Positions 48,901-63,900 of a DNA stretch of 64,000 nt are shown piece after piece (position 1 is the first letter of the stretch; each line of letters begins with the position of its first letter). The DNA is from Pithys albifrons albifrons (lineage: Eukaryota > Chordata > Aves > Passeriformes > Thamnophilidae), in the NCBI RefSeq assembly GCF_047495875.1, contig NC_092463.1, positions 9,806,622 to 9,870,621 of the forward strand, given 5' to 3'. Under the pieces are notes generated by a model. It saw nothing but the letters and a program-made list of their open reading frames with translations, searched no databases and was not told the DNA's origin. A program made the translations under genes and the position numbers.

Positions 48901-51900
48901 ACCCCTTTCTTTTTCCTCTCTGATCTTTGTAACACACATTTTGCACCAATAAGCCTTCCCAGGATTTAAGTATTCAGCTCTGAATGTTGGTTACCTTGAA
49001 GGTTGTTTGCTTTGTATAGGACTGTGCTGAAACCCTTTCTTGCCATCCGAAGGATCCCATTCATTTCACAGTTCAAATACAGGGTGAGAGTACACATCCA
49101 CTTCTTGGTACTGACTACCAAAAGGGCTTAAAAATCAGACTCCTAAAGTGACATGACAAAAGAAGTAACCATTACCTTGTAAAACATTTTAAATCTTCTA
49201 ACCACTGGGAACAAAAGAATACATGGTAGCAATGACTTCTCACTGGCCTCAGAGTGCCAGGTGACTGCACCAAGTTATAGCCAAGCTGCAGCTATGGAGA
49301 AATACTGCAAATTTGCTCCAGCAAAATGTCCTGCTCAAAATTAGAGAACCTGGATAAGTGTTTCCTGGTAGTTCCCTGTGCTTGTGAGTGCCATTGCTAT
49401 TTGGTGAGAAAAATGAAATCCTTTTAAGTGCACGGGTGGAACGACAAGCATCTTAGTGTTCTCTAAAAACCCTTCTTGATTGCATGTCACTCACTTTAAA
49501 TTCTGATTAGAAGAGGGCACTGAGAATCTCTGCTGGGAACGCAAAAGGATAAATAGACTTACCATCAGCTAAATGCACAAACTACCAGGCTAGGTAGCAT
49601 TCATTTCTGAGCAAACTACTAGGGACCACCACTACCCAGATGTTAGCATATGGTCTCACATTGCATCATTTACAGTAAAGCATTGGAAAATTGTTTTTTT
49701 AAGAAAAACCTCCTCTCATGCAAATATAAGTGCTCTGTGTAAAACTAATGGTAAAATTGACATAGAGCATTAAAGGCAGCTTTATTTATAACCTTGGAGA
49801 TGGGGAAATAACAATACACATGTAAAATTGAGAAGCGTAGTCAGTACTGAAGGGCTAAAATGAGGAGAACATGGTGAGTCTTGTCTTGGCCTGACTTCAA
49901 AACTAGCTTGTTAGAGCTTAGAATAAGAGGCTAAAGCAGAGTGGAGGACCAGCTGGAGGCAAAATACACTAAAGTAGGACATGGTCATGCTAATAATCCA
50001 CATGAATTGAGTATTTGATCATTTTTCATTTTCAGATGTTTTCCATCAATTATATGCAGACACAGAAAAGCAAATCTTCCATGTGGTGAAAGTCAACATG
50101 GAAAGGTTTATCAGCCACTATAAGCTGAGACCAAAAATAAAACCAAGCCTGCTACTGAAGTGTTGGTGATGACTGAAGTGGAGGATAAGAAAAATAAACA
50201 CTGAATTCATACAAAAGGTTTTGAAAGTAAGAAGAAATGCAGATCGTCTTCTTAAACAGTCGGATCCTGCAACAGGGCTTAAATGTTTTATTAGTCAAGG
50301 GTAGAATAATGATCTCCATGATGCCATTAATTGTTTAGGATATCCTGGAGCAAGTGCTTCTTTATACTCACTTGATCTCAATCTCTTTCTATGCATTATG
50401 TTACTGCACTAACACCCCAGTTGTATTTGGTGTTCATAGTGATTTTCTACTAGTGAGGTAATGACCCTGCTATAAAACAACAAGCAGCTGGTTGCATGGA
50501 ACAAAGTATTATTCAACATGAATTATGAATAGCATGGAAGTGTTAAAAAAACCACTTTTCAAATAAGTGATAATGTGTCCCAACTCTTCTCCCATCCCCA
50601 GATGCCGACTCATCTCTGATACTGCTTAAGCAAGGGAAGAACAGGGCTCTGGTTTGGTTCAAATGCCTCCCCACAGGGTGTGTACCTGGCACTCAAGCAC
50701 TGGAGCACCATCTTGGCAATACATCACACCAAGAGATTGATATTTCTCATCCTATTTAGTCTCAGTTCCACTGGAGCTTTTTTTTTATGGCAGATACTTG
50801 CTGCTGGGAGTAGGAAAAACTGGTAGGAGAGATCTGGACCTAAAACTGTGAGGTAGTCCCTGGACTACTCTGCAGTAACTAGTGAACCATTCAGGGTTGC
50901 CCTACACAGACTGGCCTACCAAGGAAACACTGGCAGCATTTGAAGCAGTGATCCTCTGGAAGACGACAAGACAAATCTCAGTCCATCAGCGGCATGGAAC
51001 AGGCATGGTAGATGACAGGAAGGCTGCAGTATGGTCACAATCCATATCTGAGGCTGTGGTTTCAGCAGAGGTTTAGTTTCTCTGTTGGGATTCACTGGAA
51101 TGCACTAAGCGTGATGTTCAGCTGTAACAGTGGTGGTGCTAAGAAGGGGAAAGGACTGCCTGCTTTTGTGCTGACAACTGCCACAGGGAGGAGACAAAAA
51201 ATCCTTGTCTCTATACATTGTTGAGATAAGGATGTATTTAATTTCTGTGGTTACCAACGATACCTGGAGAAAACTATGTAATAGGACAGCATCTATCAAT
51301 TTGTAGCGTGCTGTAAGGCCAATGCACCTGGAGATTTGTTTGAAAGGTCTTAGATTTTCATTTTATAAAGAAATACATAAATTAATTACGATCTCAAGAA
51401 ATGTATGGTTTGTATGGACAATGCTCTTTTCTGGATACATAGAGCCATTTGTTCTTAAATGAAATTCTCTGTTAGAAAAATGGTGAGGATTCAGTGGAAA
51501 AGGACTGTATTGATAGAGTGAGAACACAGCCTCAGTAAAGTCTTTGAAAAATGGAGCCTTTAAGTTACACACTAAGGGTTTCAGCCTGAAAAGACTTCAT
51601 GTATATGCTTCCCTTTATGCACTGCAGTTAGTTCCACTAAAGTCAATTCACTTGCCTTAATGGATAAAGTTATATTCCATGTGTCTCAATAGTTCATACC
51701 CAGCAAATTCTGTATCACAATATCATTTATATATACAAATGGTCAAGGGATTCTCTGTTCATGTATTTAGCTGGACAACTCAGATAAGTAAATGCTTCAT
51801 TCAAAGATAATTTAGTGTGAATGAAGTCTTTTACCTGTGCACATCTTCAAAAAGAATCAACTTATTTACAATTGAATGTGAAAAACGGACTATTATTTTA

Positions 51901-54900
51901 TTTGGTACTCCATAAATGGTTTCCTAGGAGAAATGAGGGTAGGTTATTTTCAGCTGACCAGGTATAAAATTACCTCCTGTGACAATTCTCTCCAACAGAG
52001 ATCCAGCACGGAGCTGTAGAGGACCAATGCTACCTTCGTCTGTAAATGCAAGAGTTTTCTGAATGCAGAACAAAGGATGGGTGCCTTGTATTCCACAGGA
52101 GATATCAGTACAAGCTCAGAAGCCTTCACAAAACAAAGCAGAGCTTGATTACCATGTAGATAGCATGAGGTTTCCACTAACTCTAGCATAGTTTTTGTGA
52201 TTATTATTGGACCACTGGGGTACCCAGAAGTCAGGGAATTTCAATACTCACACATCTTCATTGAATATTAATGCCAGTACCGTAACAATAGTGGCTAATA
52301 ATGCAGCTTTTCTCTGCCATGTGAATTACACATCAATATTAATGAAGCCTTTGTTAACATTCAGTGTTCTTTCCTTTCTGTGTCTCTGCCAGGATTTGGG
52401 ACCGGTTTATGCCAACAACACACACTTACATGTCAACCCTAAGCAGGTCCTAGACATTACAGAAAGGGCTTGTTTTTGCAAATGTACATTTAAATGAAGG
52501 AGTATGCCATATCAATGTTGCTTTAAACTGATGTCTGTTCAGTTCTTCCCCCTTCACAGGACAGATGTGGCTTTATATATTTGTACATCCTAAAAGTAAC
52601 ACACAGAGGGCTGTCTTTTATTTCAAAATGTTATTACAACAGCCTTTGTACACAAACCCTAACACAATCATTTGCAATTATATATGCTTCTCTTTCCCAG
52701 CAGCAGAAAAAGGCAATGATTCTGTGGTGAGTAACAGAGGTGAGTAGTTTCTAGTTCTGTAAGAGCCCATAGTACAGATTGCTAAGCAAGTTCACACTGA
52801 ATACTGCTATTCTAAACAGGAAATCATTCCAGTGCTTTGAACCTTCATATGAAATTTAAATGTAATTGCCAGAAGCATTACCTTATTAATAGGAGTAGAA
52901 AAGCATCATTACTAATTATTGTGAGCTCAATTTGCATTTTCTAAACATTTACATTATCTAATCTAACTATGTAACAGATGCTTGCATGATTTCCAACTCA
53001 GCTCTCTTCCAAAAGGAATACCCAACACCAGTAAATAGTAAGTGTTGCTGTGGACTACTCCTGTCAATCGTAGTGTCCTACTCAAAAGGGAGTTTCATTA
53101 GCCACAGAAGCAATATATTTTTTTGATGAATACCAAACCACTTCATTTCAGTACAGCTGATCAACGGTGTTGAATGCTCTATCAACTGATCCCCTTTCAG
53201 TGGTAGATCCTGCAAGATAACTGCAACAAATTATCTCTTTGAAAGAAAGATTCAATTGATTTGCACTAATCTAATTTAGAGAAGGCCAGAATAAAATCAT
53301 ACTTGGACTTAATCTCATCTGAATACAAACAGTACAACATTGCTGATGATAAGTAGCTGATGTAATGCTCTAGCACGCCATGGGGCTGATGTACCAATCC
53401 CACTCCCATTGAGGAGAGCACTCAGCAATTCCCAGTGCTGTCTCTTGGATTAAGACTTGAAATTGCATGTTTAACATAGAATATCTTGAACTTAATATCA
53501 CAAGACTAAGAAAAATTATGAAGAGAAAAGGAAGAGAAAAAGCAGGCTGTCCTTTGCAACAGTTGTCATGAATGGAAATGACTCCTAGATAGATCTTGTA
53601 TGCCCAGCACAGGCCCCTGCTGAGGTAGCATCCAGAAAGGAACTAATGTTTTACTTCTCACAATAACAGAGTATTGATAAGAAACACATGGGTACCAACA
53701 CGGACCCAAACCTGACTGTGTCATGGGGTAGATCTACTCAGAAGAATTGTACTTTTTTAAGCTTAAGGTGAAAGTGTTCTGAGGTTGCTATTAGCAATCA
53801 TCAAAAGCAAGTTAAACCACTGGTGTTGCTTTTTATTCCTTCAAAATAAGCTATCCAGATTTTGATGACTTCAAAAGAATCTGTCATTTTGACCTGTACC
53901 ATCAAGTACATTCTTTGCAGCAAAGAATGGAACCCTCTTTACAGGGCAAGATACTTTTGAAAGCCTGTATCTAGAATAATTGGACTTCAAGTTAATAAAT
54001 TTCATTTATAGATTATCTTTTTGCTGATTTGCTGTGTAGATTTAGGTTAATTCAGCCCTCCATCTTATTACATTTGTCAAATGATGATAACAGTCCATGC
54101 ACCATAGGAAGCTCAAGGCTGAAGTCACTAATATTTGCAAAACAGTCTGAAGTACTGCAATATGAATGTAAAATGTCACTGTGCTATGGTTATTGTCTTT
54201 AAATTCATCAGCTTCACCTGGAAATAATTTCTTCTAAGGGGAAATATAAGAATTCTTTCTTACTCTATACCACATAAATAACTATATGAACATGTAGGAA
54301 ATAATTTCAAATGAAAATAATTGCAACTTAAACTTGGAGAACTTATAACTTGCAATATATTCTGATCATCTGGGATAGGAAACAAAAATAAATGGAAAAA
54401 AAGAAAATTCAGTACATAGGTGAACAGTTGAATCAAATTAGAAGTAGAGAGGATCTTTGCATCACAACCTCCAACCTTAGAGAATTTCTTTATTTGCAAT
54501 TGCCTTTCCACTTGTTCACAGTTTTATTACCTTCACAAAACATGACACGAACACAAAATCAGGTAGATGGTTAATATTTCCAAATCTGAGAACCGTGGAT
54601 GTGAAACCACTGCCCACTAAAATCTTATTTGGTCTCTAAGTGTCCTTATTCCTTCACACCTTTACAAATAAATGTCTCAGCTGTTGTAAGAGAATTTCCA
54701 TGTTTGGATTATTTTGCCCCTAAATTAATGTAAAGGTTCCTGGGTGATTTGAAATTCTTTGCCATGTTTCACATCAAATCCCTGGAATGAAGCAAAACGG
54801 TACATTGGTTCCTCAGCCAACAGGAAGAATAGAAACAAAACCCTTCATCTCTACAGTTCAAAAAGGAAAATCCATAACATTTGTCATTTACTGTAGCTGC

Positions 54901-57900
54901 AATTTAGTGAGTTTCCCTCAGTGTGAAGAGAATGTGGTTTCTGATGACAGGCACTGCTTTGGCATCAACAGCTGTCCAAACCCACTTCCAGCTATAAGCT
55001 CTTTATAAATGGTCATCTTCTGGAAGTGCTCACTTCTGAAACCTGTATTTTACCTTCAACCTGATTTCAGTAACTGTCTAGAGGTATAAATCCAGCAGGC
55101 TGATTTCCTACTTTATGCTGATTTCACATATTCAAAATATGCCACTGCAGGGGAAAGGATTCATGGATTAAGGTATTTACCCTATTTTCATATTCTTTTT
55201 TAATGACCTCAAACAGAAAGCAGAATTTTGTGATAAACAAACCCCAACATGGGCTAAAACAATTCCCACTTATTATTAACAGCAGAGGTAAAGCAGGATT
55301 TCAAAGGCTCGAAGATGCCCTCAATTTGCATCCTGCTTCATTTGTCACTAAATCTGTTTGCTGTTGGGAAGGCATTTGCCATTCTGTTCTATTAGTCATT
55401 CAGTTAAGGGAAGACTTGCAATTAACACTTGTGATAATTAGGTGTTGGTTTGGTTTGGTGTGGAATCAACCTCTGTGTTTTAATTAAATCTCAGGAACTG
55501 ACAAAAATGGATAAAGGCTTTTGTTCACCAAACGATTAAGCAGTATATTTTTATCATGTTTTTGTAGAAGCCATGCTATTTTCTACTCCAAGCAAGTAGG
55601 AATGTCTCACTGTGGACTTAAATGAACAGTTTACAAATAATTAATATTTCTGTATTTAATGTTAATAGAAAATGTGTACTAAAAACAATTCACTAACCTC
55701 ACACAGAATGCTTCTCTCAACGGACATATTATATTTATGACAACAGTAGGTCAGCTAAAAATATTATATATTACAGATGACTTATTCTTTATTGGAAAAT
55801 GGGGGGAAAATATCCTTACACTAAGATCAACCTATCCCAGCAAACCTGTTACACAAACAGTTTGTGCACCGGCAGACAAGCCAACCTGCCATGACAGATT
55901 CCAATTATAGGAAAAATACATCTTAAACAAATGAAACCCTTGTGTATCTAATGGTGCAATACAATAATTGCAAAGACAATTGTACCATCTGTGCATCAAA
56001 TTTACAGCCTTATCACGTACAGTCAGACCTTTCTAAAGTAACTTGTCAGAGGAGCAGAACTTAAAAGGAAAGACCTGAGTGAGTGTGCCAACTGTTTTCC
56101 TGATCAGTTTTCAGAAGGCAAAATTTACAGGTAAAAATTAAGATGAAATTAGGATGCTGGTGATGATGCCATTTTTCTGTCTGGCAAATATGTGGCGGTG
56201 GAAGATGAACAGCCAGGAGGAGGGCCTGTAGTTAAAAGTTTCTTTAAGAATATCTTAAAGGTCAGCCTTGGGCCCCAAGTTTTGCCTCTCCAGTGAGTGT
56301 GGGTGCTCAAGGGAAACTACCAGCATAGAGGAAGATTAAATAAGGCAGAGAATAGAAAATCATTAATTTGGTAGTGGTGGTGGTGTCACTGAGTAGATCA
56401 GAGGAGCTGGAGTTTATGAAAAGCTGAAATACCCCTTGATCACTGAATGTGCAAGAGAGGAGAAGGCTAAAGGTGACTGACAATAAGGAATGACCAGAAC
56501 AGGAAGCAAGAGAGGTGGCTTTAACACAAGAGAATGCTTCAGTGTATTGACTAGGACCCAGTCCATGGCTTCTTTCTCAAACAGAATGTTCTTGGGAGCT
56601 GTATTGTCAGCAGAGAGAATTAAAACACTTAAAATACATTCTTAAAAAATCACCAAGCTTTTAATTTTAAATTTCAGAGAAACCAGAATATTTACTGCTT
56701 TAAAACAAGAATATTACAAAGGAATGCATTGAAGAAATGTGAGACATGGCAAGGTTGTTTCCTAGAGATAAATCTATACCAAGTAGCAACTAATTCAAAA
56801 ATTTGTGTATTTTACAAGAGCCAAGGCCCCACAGAAGAAAGTCAGAGTGGCAGAGCCAGTCAAGCTTTTACAGCAAGTTCACATTCCAGGATTCATTACA
56901 GAACCTTTTTAATGACTTTGTGGTGGAGATATGAAGCCCATATAGAAATCTGAGGATTCATCATTGAAAGAAGACTATGCTGCAGTATCAGCAGGAGTCC
57001 ATTTACTTTCCTCACCTCTATCCCTGAAAAGAGAGATTAAATCATATTGTTTCATACACATTCAACTGTTCCTTGTCAGGAATTTTTAACTCAGAAGTTA
57101 TAAATATGCCAATGGGTTAGAGAACACACAGGGGACAGCAGAACAATGACATAACAATCTAATCTGTGCACAGAGAAATTAATAAAGAACATTAAAACTC
57201 ACTGGAAAGACATAAAGCAAGGTGAGAGGTGTCCTAGGGTCCACTGCAAATAGTTTACAGATAAATAATGTGCATAACTATTACAAGGAAACACATTTTT
57301 AAAACACCTCAGTTGGTTGAATTTGATTCCAACTCCTTTTACTTCTCTCTCAGTACAGTTACCGATGAAATGGAGCTTTAAAAGGTAAGCAAAAGAGAAG
57401 AGACTATGATAAAACCAGGGGCACAAGAAAAAGAATAAACTTAAAAAATAAAATAGAAGTGGGGAACATACAAGAAAATTAAAATTCTGATAAAATGTAC
57501 AAGGAAAATACATATAGTAAACTGGAGATAAGAAGAAAGAGAACAGAACTCAGAATCTGAGATAAAGCACTAAGGAGGGAGAAATGCGCAGAAAATCTGG
57601 TTTGAATAAGATAGGAGAAGACAAAGAGTGCAAAGCCTTATATTAACACTGACGGCACTCCCACGCCCAAAACAGTGCAGCATTACAATTCTAAAATCAG
57701 TGAAATAGAAAAGAAAGAAGAAAAAAAAAAAGAAAGCATCTAGCAAGTTTTTAAAATGAATAGAAGTCAAGTTACAAACAGCATGCCCCAAAAATACCAT
57801 CTTTTCACAGCATGCAGTTCCTGTCCTAAGGGAAGTATTATGAGAACATTACTCATATTGGTTTTCCTTGGCAGACTGAGGCATTAGGCAGTGAGAAGAC

Positions 57901-60900
57901 TTGCCAGTGTCTTGCAAAAGTGAGAAAATGGGACTTTTTGCTAACAAGTCCCAGTCCAAATGCCACCAGCATGCCTTGGCTAGAACTCACGAAGAGGATA
58001 TCATTCTAATACAAACTCTTATCTGGAAAAGAGAGGGACAGCCACTGGCCACTCTCTGTGAAAATGATCCCACCCAAAGGTGGAAATGACATAATGCTCT
58101 CTAGCTTTAGGCTGGTCATGAGGTAAGCCTTAGTTCCACTTAGGAAGAAAAAATAAAGAAAGAAAAATGTCAGTACCTTGGAATAAGAAGAACCCAAGCC
58201 TGCTTTCTTGCTTGCTCTCTCCAGCAAAGAAATTGAATTCCAGGTATTTAACTTTGAGTGCAGCTACTTCTTTGCTTCATTCTTGGGTTCAATGATAAGG
58301 ACAGATGCTTTTTAACAACTGTTCCTTACTGTCACAGAGTTAGTCTGGATTTCCAAGCTTTCCCCCACTGAGTTAGACAGCCATAGTTTTCTTCATGGAT
58401 GAGGCCATTTTTAAATAATTTTTTTCTCCCTAAAGAGCAAGCCTGTTTCATTATGTATGAGAAAATGAAGAAGCCTTCAAAAACTGCAGGAGGCTGACAG
58501 GAGTAGGTGGCTTTTGTGTTAGATGAAGTCTCACATACAAGATTAGCCTCCCAGTGGCTGCATCAGAAGGATTTCAGCTGAGGTTCATCTCTGCTTTACC
58601 TTTTCTACCACCCACTTTTTCTTTCTTACTTTCTGTTTGAAAGCTGGATGCCCAATTCAGCTAAACCTCAAATAAAATCTTTGCCCTAAAACTGCATTGA
58701 GATATATACACACATACACTCCTAAAAAGAAAAGAAAAATCACAAAAGAGAAAAACCTATACACTTTAGTGAAATTTTATACATACTCTGTAAGAACTTG
58801 TGCATGGTATCACCAAGGTCCTGTCCAAAAGGTGATGAAATCGAGACTTTTTCCCCAGCCTTAGAGCACTTTTGGAGGAGGCCTTAAAAGAGCTTTAGCA
58901 CAGTCAGCTCTGCATGTCACGTGTAGCTACAGCAAGAGACAGCAATTTCTCTGTCTACGAGAGTGACTTAGGTTTCATACAAGGAGTAGAAGAAGTGATT
59001 GTGATCAGAAAATCAGAGCATGGCGCAGAGTGTCGCAAGTGCCACATGTGCCACTGTCTGGGTCTTGAAGGTGGACAGTGGCTGAAATTCTGTCCCTGCT
59101 TTCGACATTTTCAGTTACAACTCTAAAGATAATGTGTTAGGCAATGAAGTTTAGTCTTGGATTTAATGTTTTAAAATCTCGAAATTTTATCTTGATCCTT
59201 GCAATATTTTGTGGATATTTCCTTCTCATAATCACACTCCTACCTGTGTTTCAGAATGGATATAAGATGCTTTAAATAAATTTTTGCACTCCCAATTGGA
59301 AAGAAACTTTTGGAAACATGAGCTAATCATAGCACACATTTCCAGAGTGCAAGACTTGAAATTACTAACATTTTAATAACAACTTTATTTCAAATACATT
59401 ACAAGATTCTCTGTGGCTTTAACACTAAGTAATACCAGGAAGGAATGAGTCTTTTTCCCCTTCTTTCTTTCCTTATAGACAAAGCCACAGCTTGTCACCA
59501 CACAGGCTACAAAAGTGGATGCATTTCTCACTTCCTTGCCTTTAGGGACCTCTGAGACACAAGAATGTTGTTGGTATATGAAACAAACAGTCTTGGCCCC
59601 AGTCCTCAGCTGTGCCCAACGGCACTGAGTGGAAGGAGAACAGAGTGACTGGGGGGAATTCATGCCTGCAGGGACCAAGGAGGAAAATCATGAAATTGAG
59701 ACAGAGACATTGGACTCAGCATCTCCCTTCCTGCTAACACTGCCTTTGTTCTGGGTTCTGTCACAACCAAGCCCTATGTGCTTCTGCTAATCTCTTCTGA
59801 CTGAATTTTCCTTCTGTCTAGCTACCAAACCTTCTGAAATATCTTTTTCTGCCCTTAGTCACTTGAACTGAAAGAATCAAGCCCATAGTTCATGGTGCTT
59901 TATTACTAGAAGACCGAGTGTAAGGCAGCAGCACGTTCTGACTATGGTTGAAGTGACATCTATCACCTCACCTGTCAGAAACAATCTGGATGGACATGTG
60001 AATACAGTGGGGGAAGATGGTGGAAGGAGAATTTCCCCACCTTGGGGAAAACAGTTACACAAAAAGAGTCATAAATCAGAACAAAATGTTGAAATTTCAA
60101 ATAAAAAGATCAAAATATGTCCAAGGATTTGGTCCTTAAGTCATGTTGTAATTGCCCATTTTTCAGGCTTGCTACATCTGCTTCAAACCAACTGGGAAGA
60201 TGGGCTGTTTTCTTCAACTATGTAAGTTAGTCTAAGAAAATATATTAACTCTTGTTTTTTCATATTTTGTCTCTGAAATGATCAGAAAATTCTCTCTTTT
60301 GGCCCCTTTTTAAAGTCTTTCAGTATTCTGATTTTTTTTAAAAAAATAGTACATTTTCTTTATACACCAAAACAAAAAGTTCTTTCAAAGCAAAATCTTA
60401 CATGCTTTCTTTTGAAAAAGTGTCAAACAGGATTAATTTTGTGAATTCAAAAAATTTATCCAAAAATACTTTTAAAATAAAATGCTTTCTGGAGCCACTG
60501 CCTTCCAATAAGCACTGAACTGATACTAAAACAATCAAATACTTAAAAAAAAAAAAAAAAAACACAAAAAGAAACAACAAAACCCCAAACAAAACCTCCA
60601 AAGAACAACAAGAAAACCCCTCACGCATCCAGAAAGACATTTTTGCCAGATGAAAAAGGGAGAAAAGAGGGGTAGAAGTAAACCCTGCATCATCATGGGA
60701 AGTGACAAAAGGAAAGGAAGGATAGACGGGAGGAGGAAGCTCTAAAACTTGCCCAAGTAATGAATTCCAAGGGGAAAACCAGTAAAGCATGTTAATGAAT
60801 AGCCAGATGTTTCCAAAGGCAGGAAATCTCCTCCTCCTCTCAATTTCAGACTAGAGTGAACTCCCTCTCTTGCTTCCAGCTTGTTGGTACGCACTGGACA

Positions 60901-63900
60901 TTCAGGTGTTTTTTGTGTGTCTACTGCAATGCATATTGAAAACGAGGAAAGTTTAGGAGCATTTGGGTTTGGAACAGTCACTTGGCACAGTTGTCCTGTG
61001 TTTAATGCCACACTTAAGTTTGCTCTGAGACGTGACATCACATTTTCCATTACAAGAAGCTTTCCTTTCTTGTGGCCATTTTAATTATATACAGAGCAAA
61101 CGGTTCTTCTAGCTATTAAGCCAAGGCTTCAAAAGATTTAAAACAGGATCCAGAATTCAGTCAGTCAGTTATTCTTCCAAATTCATGTCAGAAATTTAAT
61201 CAAATGATCACCCTACCATTTGGGTTTTGCTTAACTACTTCCTTCAGCAAGACTGTTCAGTTAAGCATATCCCTACATGTTCCCAGATCAGAGTCTCCAT
61301 TTATAGTGAGACAGCAGTCTGAGGAATTACCATTTCCTCATCTTCTAACATTCAGCAGACAAGATGGGTCTGTAGTATAACATGTCAGAGAACTACAAAG
61401 TCCCTTTGGACAAGCTTCTGTGAGAATTAGATGCTCAGAATCGTTTGACAAGTGTTGTTCCTTTTTCTTTTGTTCCTCCTGTTGTCCTCCATGGCAGGCA
61501 GAAAATGAGCAATTAGAAGGATCTTATGTCTTCCTGTATTCAATAAAAAGAGATGTGGAAGACGGTGTCATTGTGTCAACCCATTTCTTCATCACTGCCT
61601 TAAAGACATGCTTTCTCATCTCCCACCCCAGCTATTAAAGGGGCAGAAACTAATTTCCTCTGCAATTTCTCTGACCAGGCCTAAGCGGCTTAAAGAGCAA
61701 TCTTGCGAATGTGCTCAGAAAGAAGTTCCACAGCTTCTGCTTGGAAAGGAGTTCACATAAATTAGAGCTCGTTGAGCATTATTACAGCTTGTTGCCTGTG
61801 GTATTTCCTCCCCCCTGGGTAAGGGAAATAATCTTGATTAATGATACCCAAAAAAATAATTTTTCTCTTTAATTCACTAATTGGTTAATCTTTTATGACA
61901 TCAAAGAAGGCTGCAGTATTAACAAAAAATAGTCGATGCAAAAGCCAGATTTCCTGTGCATTCACCATGTGTGCTTTGTTTCCTGATGTAATTTCTAACT
62001 GAAAAGGAATGAAAAATTGAAATCTCCAGTTTACATGAGAAATGGCAGTTTTGAACTCCCTATCAGACACCTCATTTTCTCTACATTAGTCACAATCAGA
62101 CAGACAAGGCTCTGTCTTGTTGAGCTACATTTAGCAGTCTGTCTGAACTGCAAATTTAGATGACATCCAAATTACACAGACTCAGCCACTAGGTTACACT
62201 AATGCAAACTAGGAGAAAAAGAATCAAGACTATTGATTTTTTTGGTGCTTTTCCTGTCATATTCCCTTAAAGGCATTTACCAAGGCTTTTAAGATCTTCA
62301 GCATTTTCACAAAAGAACAAATTACGTGCAAATAAGACTGCCTTAATCTATTCTTCCCTGCTTAGATTGTTCCTTCTGTACAGTCATTATGTATTTTTTA
62401 TGCTGCTGCTGCAGTTTACTTGATCCACTTTCATGCACCATGTGGTCAATATATATGCTGAAGAATAACTGTGTAAAAACACATCTCTTGCACCTGCCTA
62501 TGATAATCCAAACCTTTTTGCTAATTCCCTAAAATCCAAATATATCACACATCTCTCTGTTCTTTCATGCAGCTGTTTCATGAATTTGATGTCATATTCT
62601 GCTGAACGCTCTTCTGATCACATTTCCATTCTCAGACAACTTGATTTTTGCAATGAATATTTACAGGAGGTTCACAACAATGTCACTAATGTGAAAAGCA
62701 AAGACCACAGATTCTACTGACAAAAAGAGCTGATTTCCAAAGTACTGAACCTTCACAATTCTGTCAAGGCCTAACATTCCTGTTTCTTCTGACTCTCACT
62801 AACATGACTCCACCAAAGCCACGAGTACCTCTACTTAAATTGTGTGAGATAATTGGCCAGTGTGAATTTCTAAACACCACTGAAGCAATATTATTTTCTA
62901 CCTCACAGTCTGCAGGAGAGCTACAGCCACAATCCTGCCCAACAGTATTTCACTGAGAAAGAAACTCTCAGAAAACACACTCCTTGGAGCAGACTGTCAC
63001 ATCAGTGCAGGTACAACACATAGCACAGAGGGCCAAAGACTCAAGTTTCTAGATGCTACGGCCAGTAATAAAAAAATAAGAACTTTAGAGTTCTGTGCTT
63101 TCCTCTTTGAACCAGCTACCCATCAAGAGAATTAGGAAGAGCTTTTTCTAGCTGATCTCACTAAGCAGCTGTATAAGCTTTTTTAGGCATAGTTAGCAAA
63201 CTACAAACTCATTAACCACTACATATGGTACTGTCACTTTCCATGAAATCTGAAACTCACATAGTTTCCTTTTAGGCTGTGCACATGCTTCCTGTCAGAG
63301 TCCAACGTATGTGCCATCAGGCAGTAATATGCCCCTTATGTATTACCATTTGTGTTTGTTTGATTTTGTTTTTCATGGGCTCCTCGGTTTGTGACATTCA
63401 GCCTTCAAAATTACATGGCCTGGATTTCTTCCTGTAGCTATGAAAAGGAATTAATTCATTTGCCCTTGCTTTTTTACATTCTTCCTGGGAGCCCATCATC
63501 ATTTTCTGTTCCATCATATGTGTTATTAATGCAGACAGAAACTGAGCTTCATGCTGGCTTTTGGTAGTTTATTCCCCCTGACAATTGCAGGGTTTCAATA
63601 AGTGAGTAACAAAATGGACAGGTAAATTTGGCCAAGCACTTGCTGAGTCTTTTTTTCCCTCTGGGAAAGCAAATCAGTTTGCAAAGCCTTAAGAAACATC
63701 TCATTTATCATTCCAAGCCAGGTTAGCACATTTTTCTTCCTCCCCTCTTGTAAAGCACAGAGATACTTCCACTTTTCAGATTTACATTTTCCCTATCATT
63801 GATTTCTTTTTTCTGACCATTCCGTACTAGAATTTTGCTTCAGGCCTATCCCTTGCTGATCCTGATAGAACAGAATTTAAGCAAAGCTGCAAAATTCCTC

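Noticed and set aside
60398..60790. 130-codon minus-strand open frame with a run of phenylalanines
   Set aside because: The hydrophobic block is the translation of the poly-A/poly-T tract at 60543-60562, so it is not a membrane protein.
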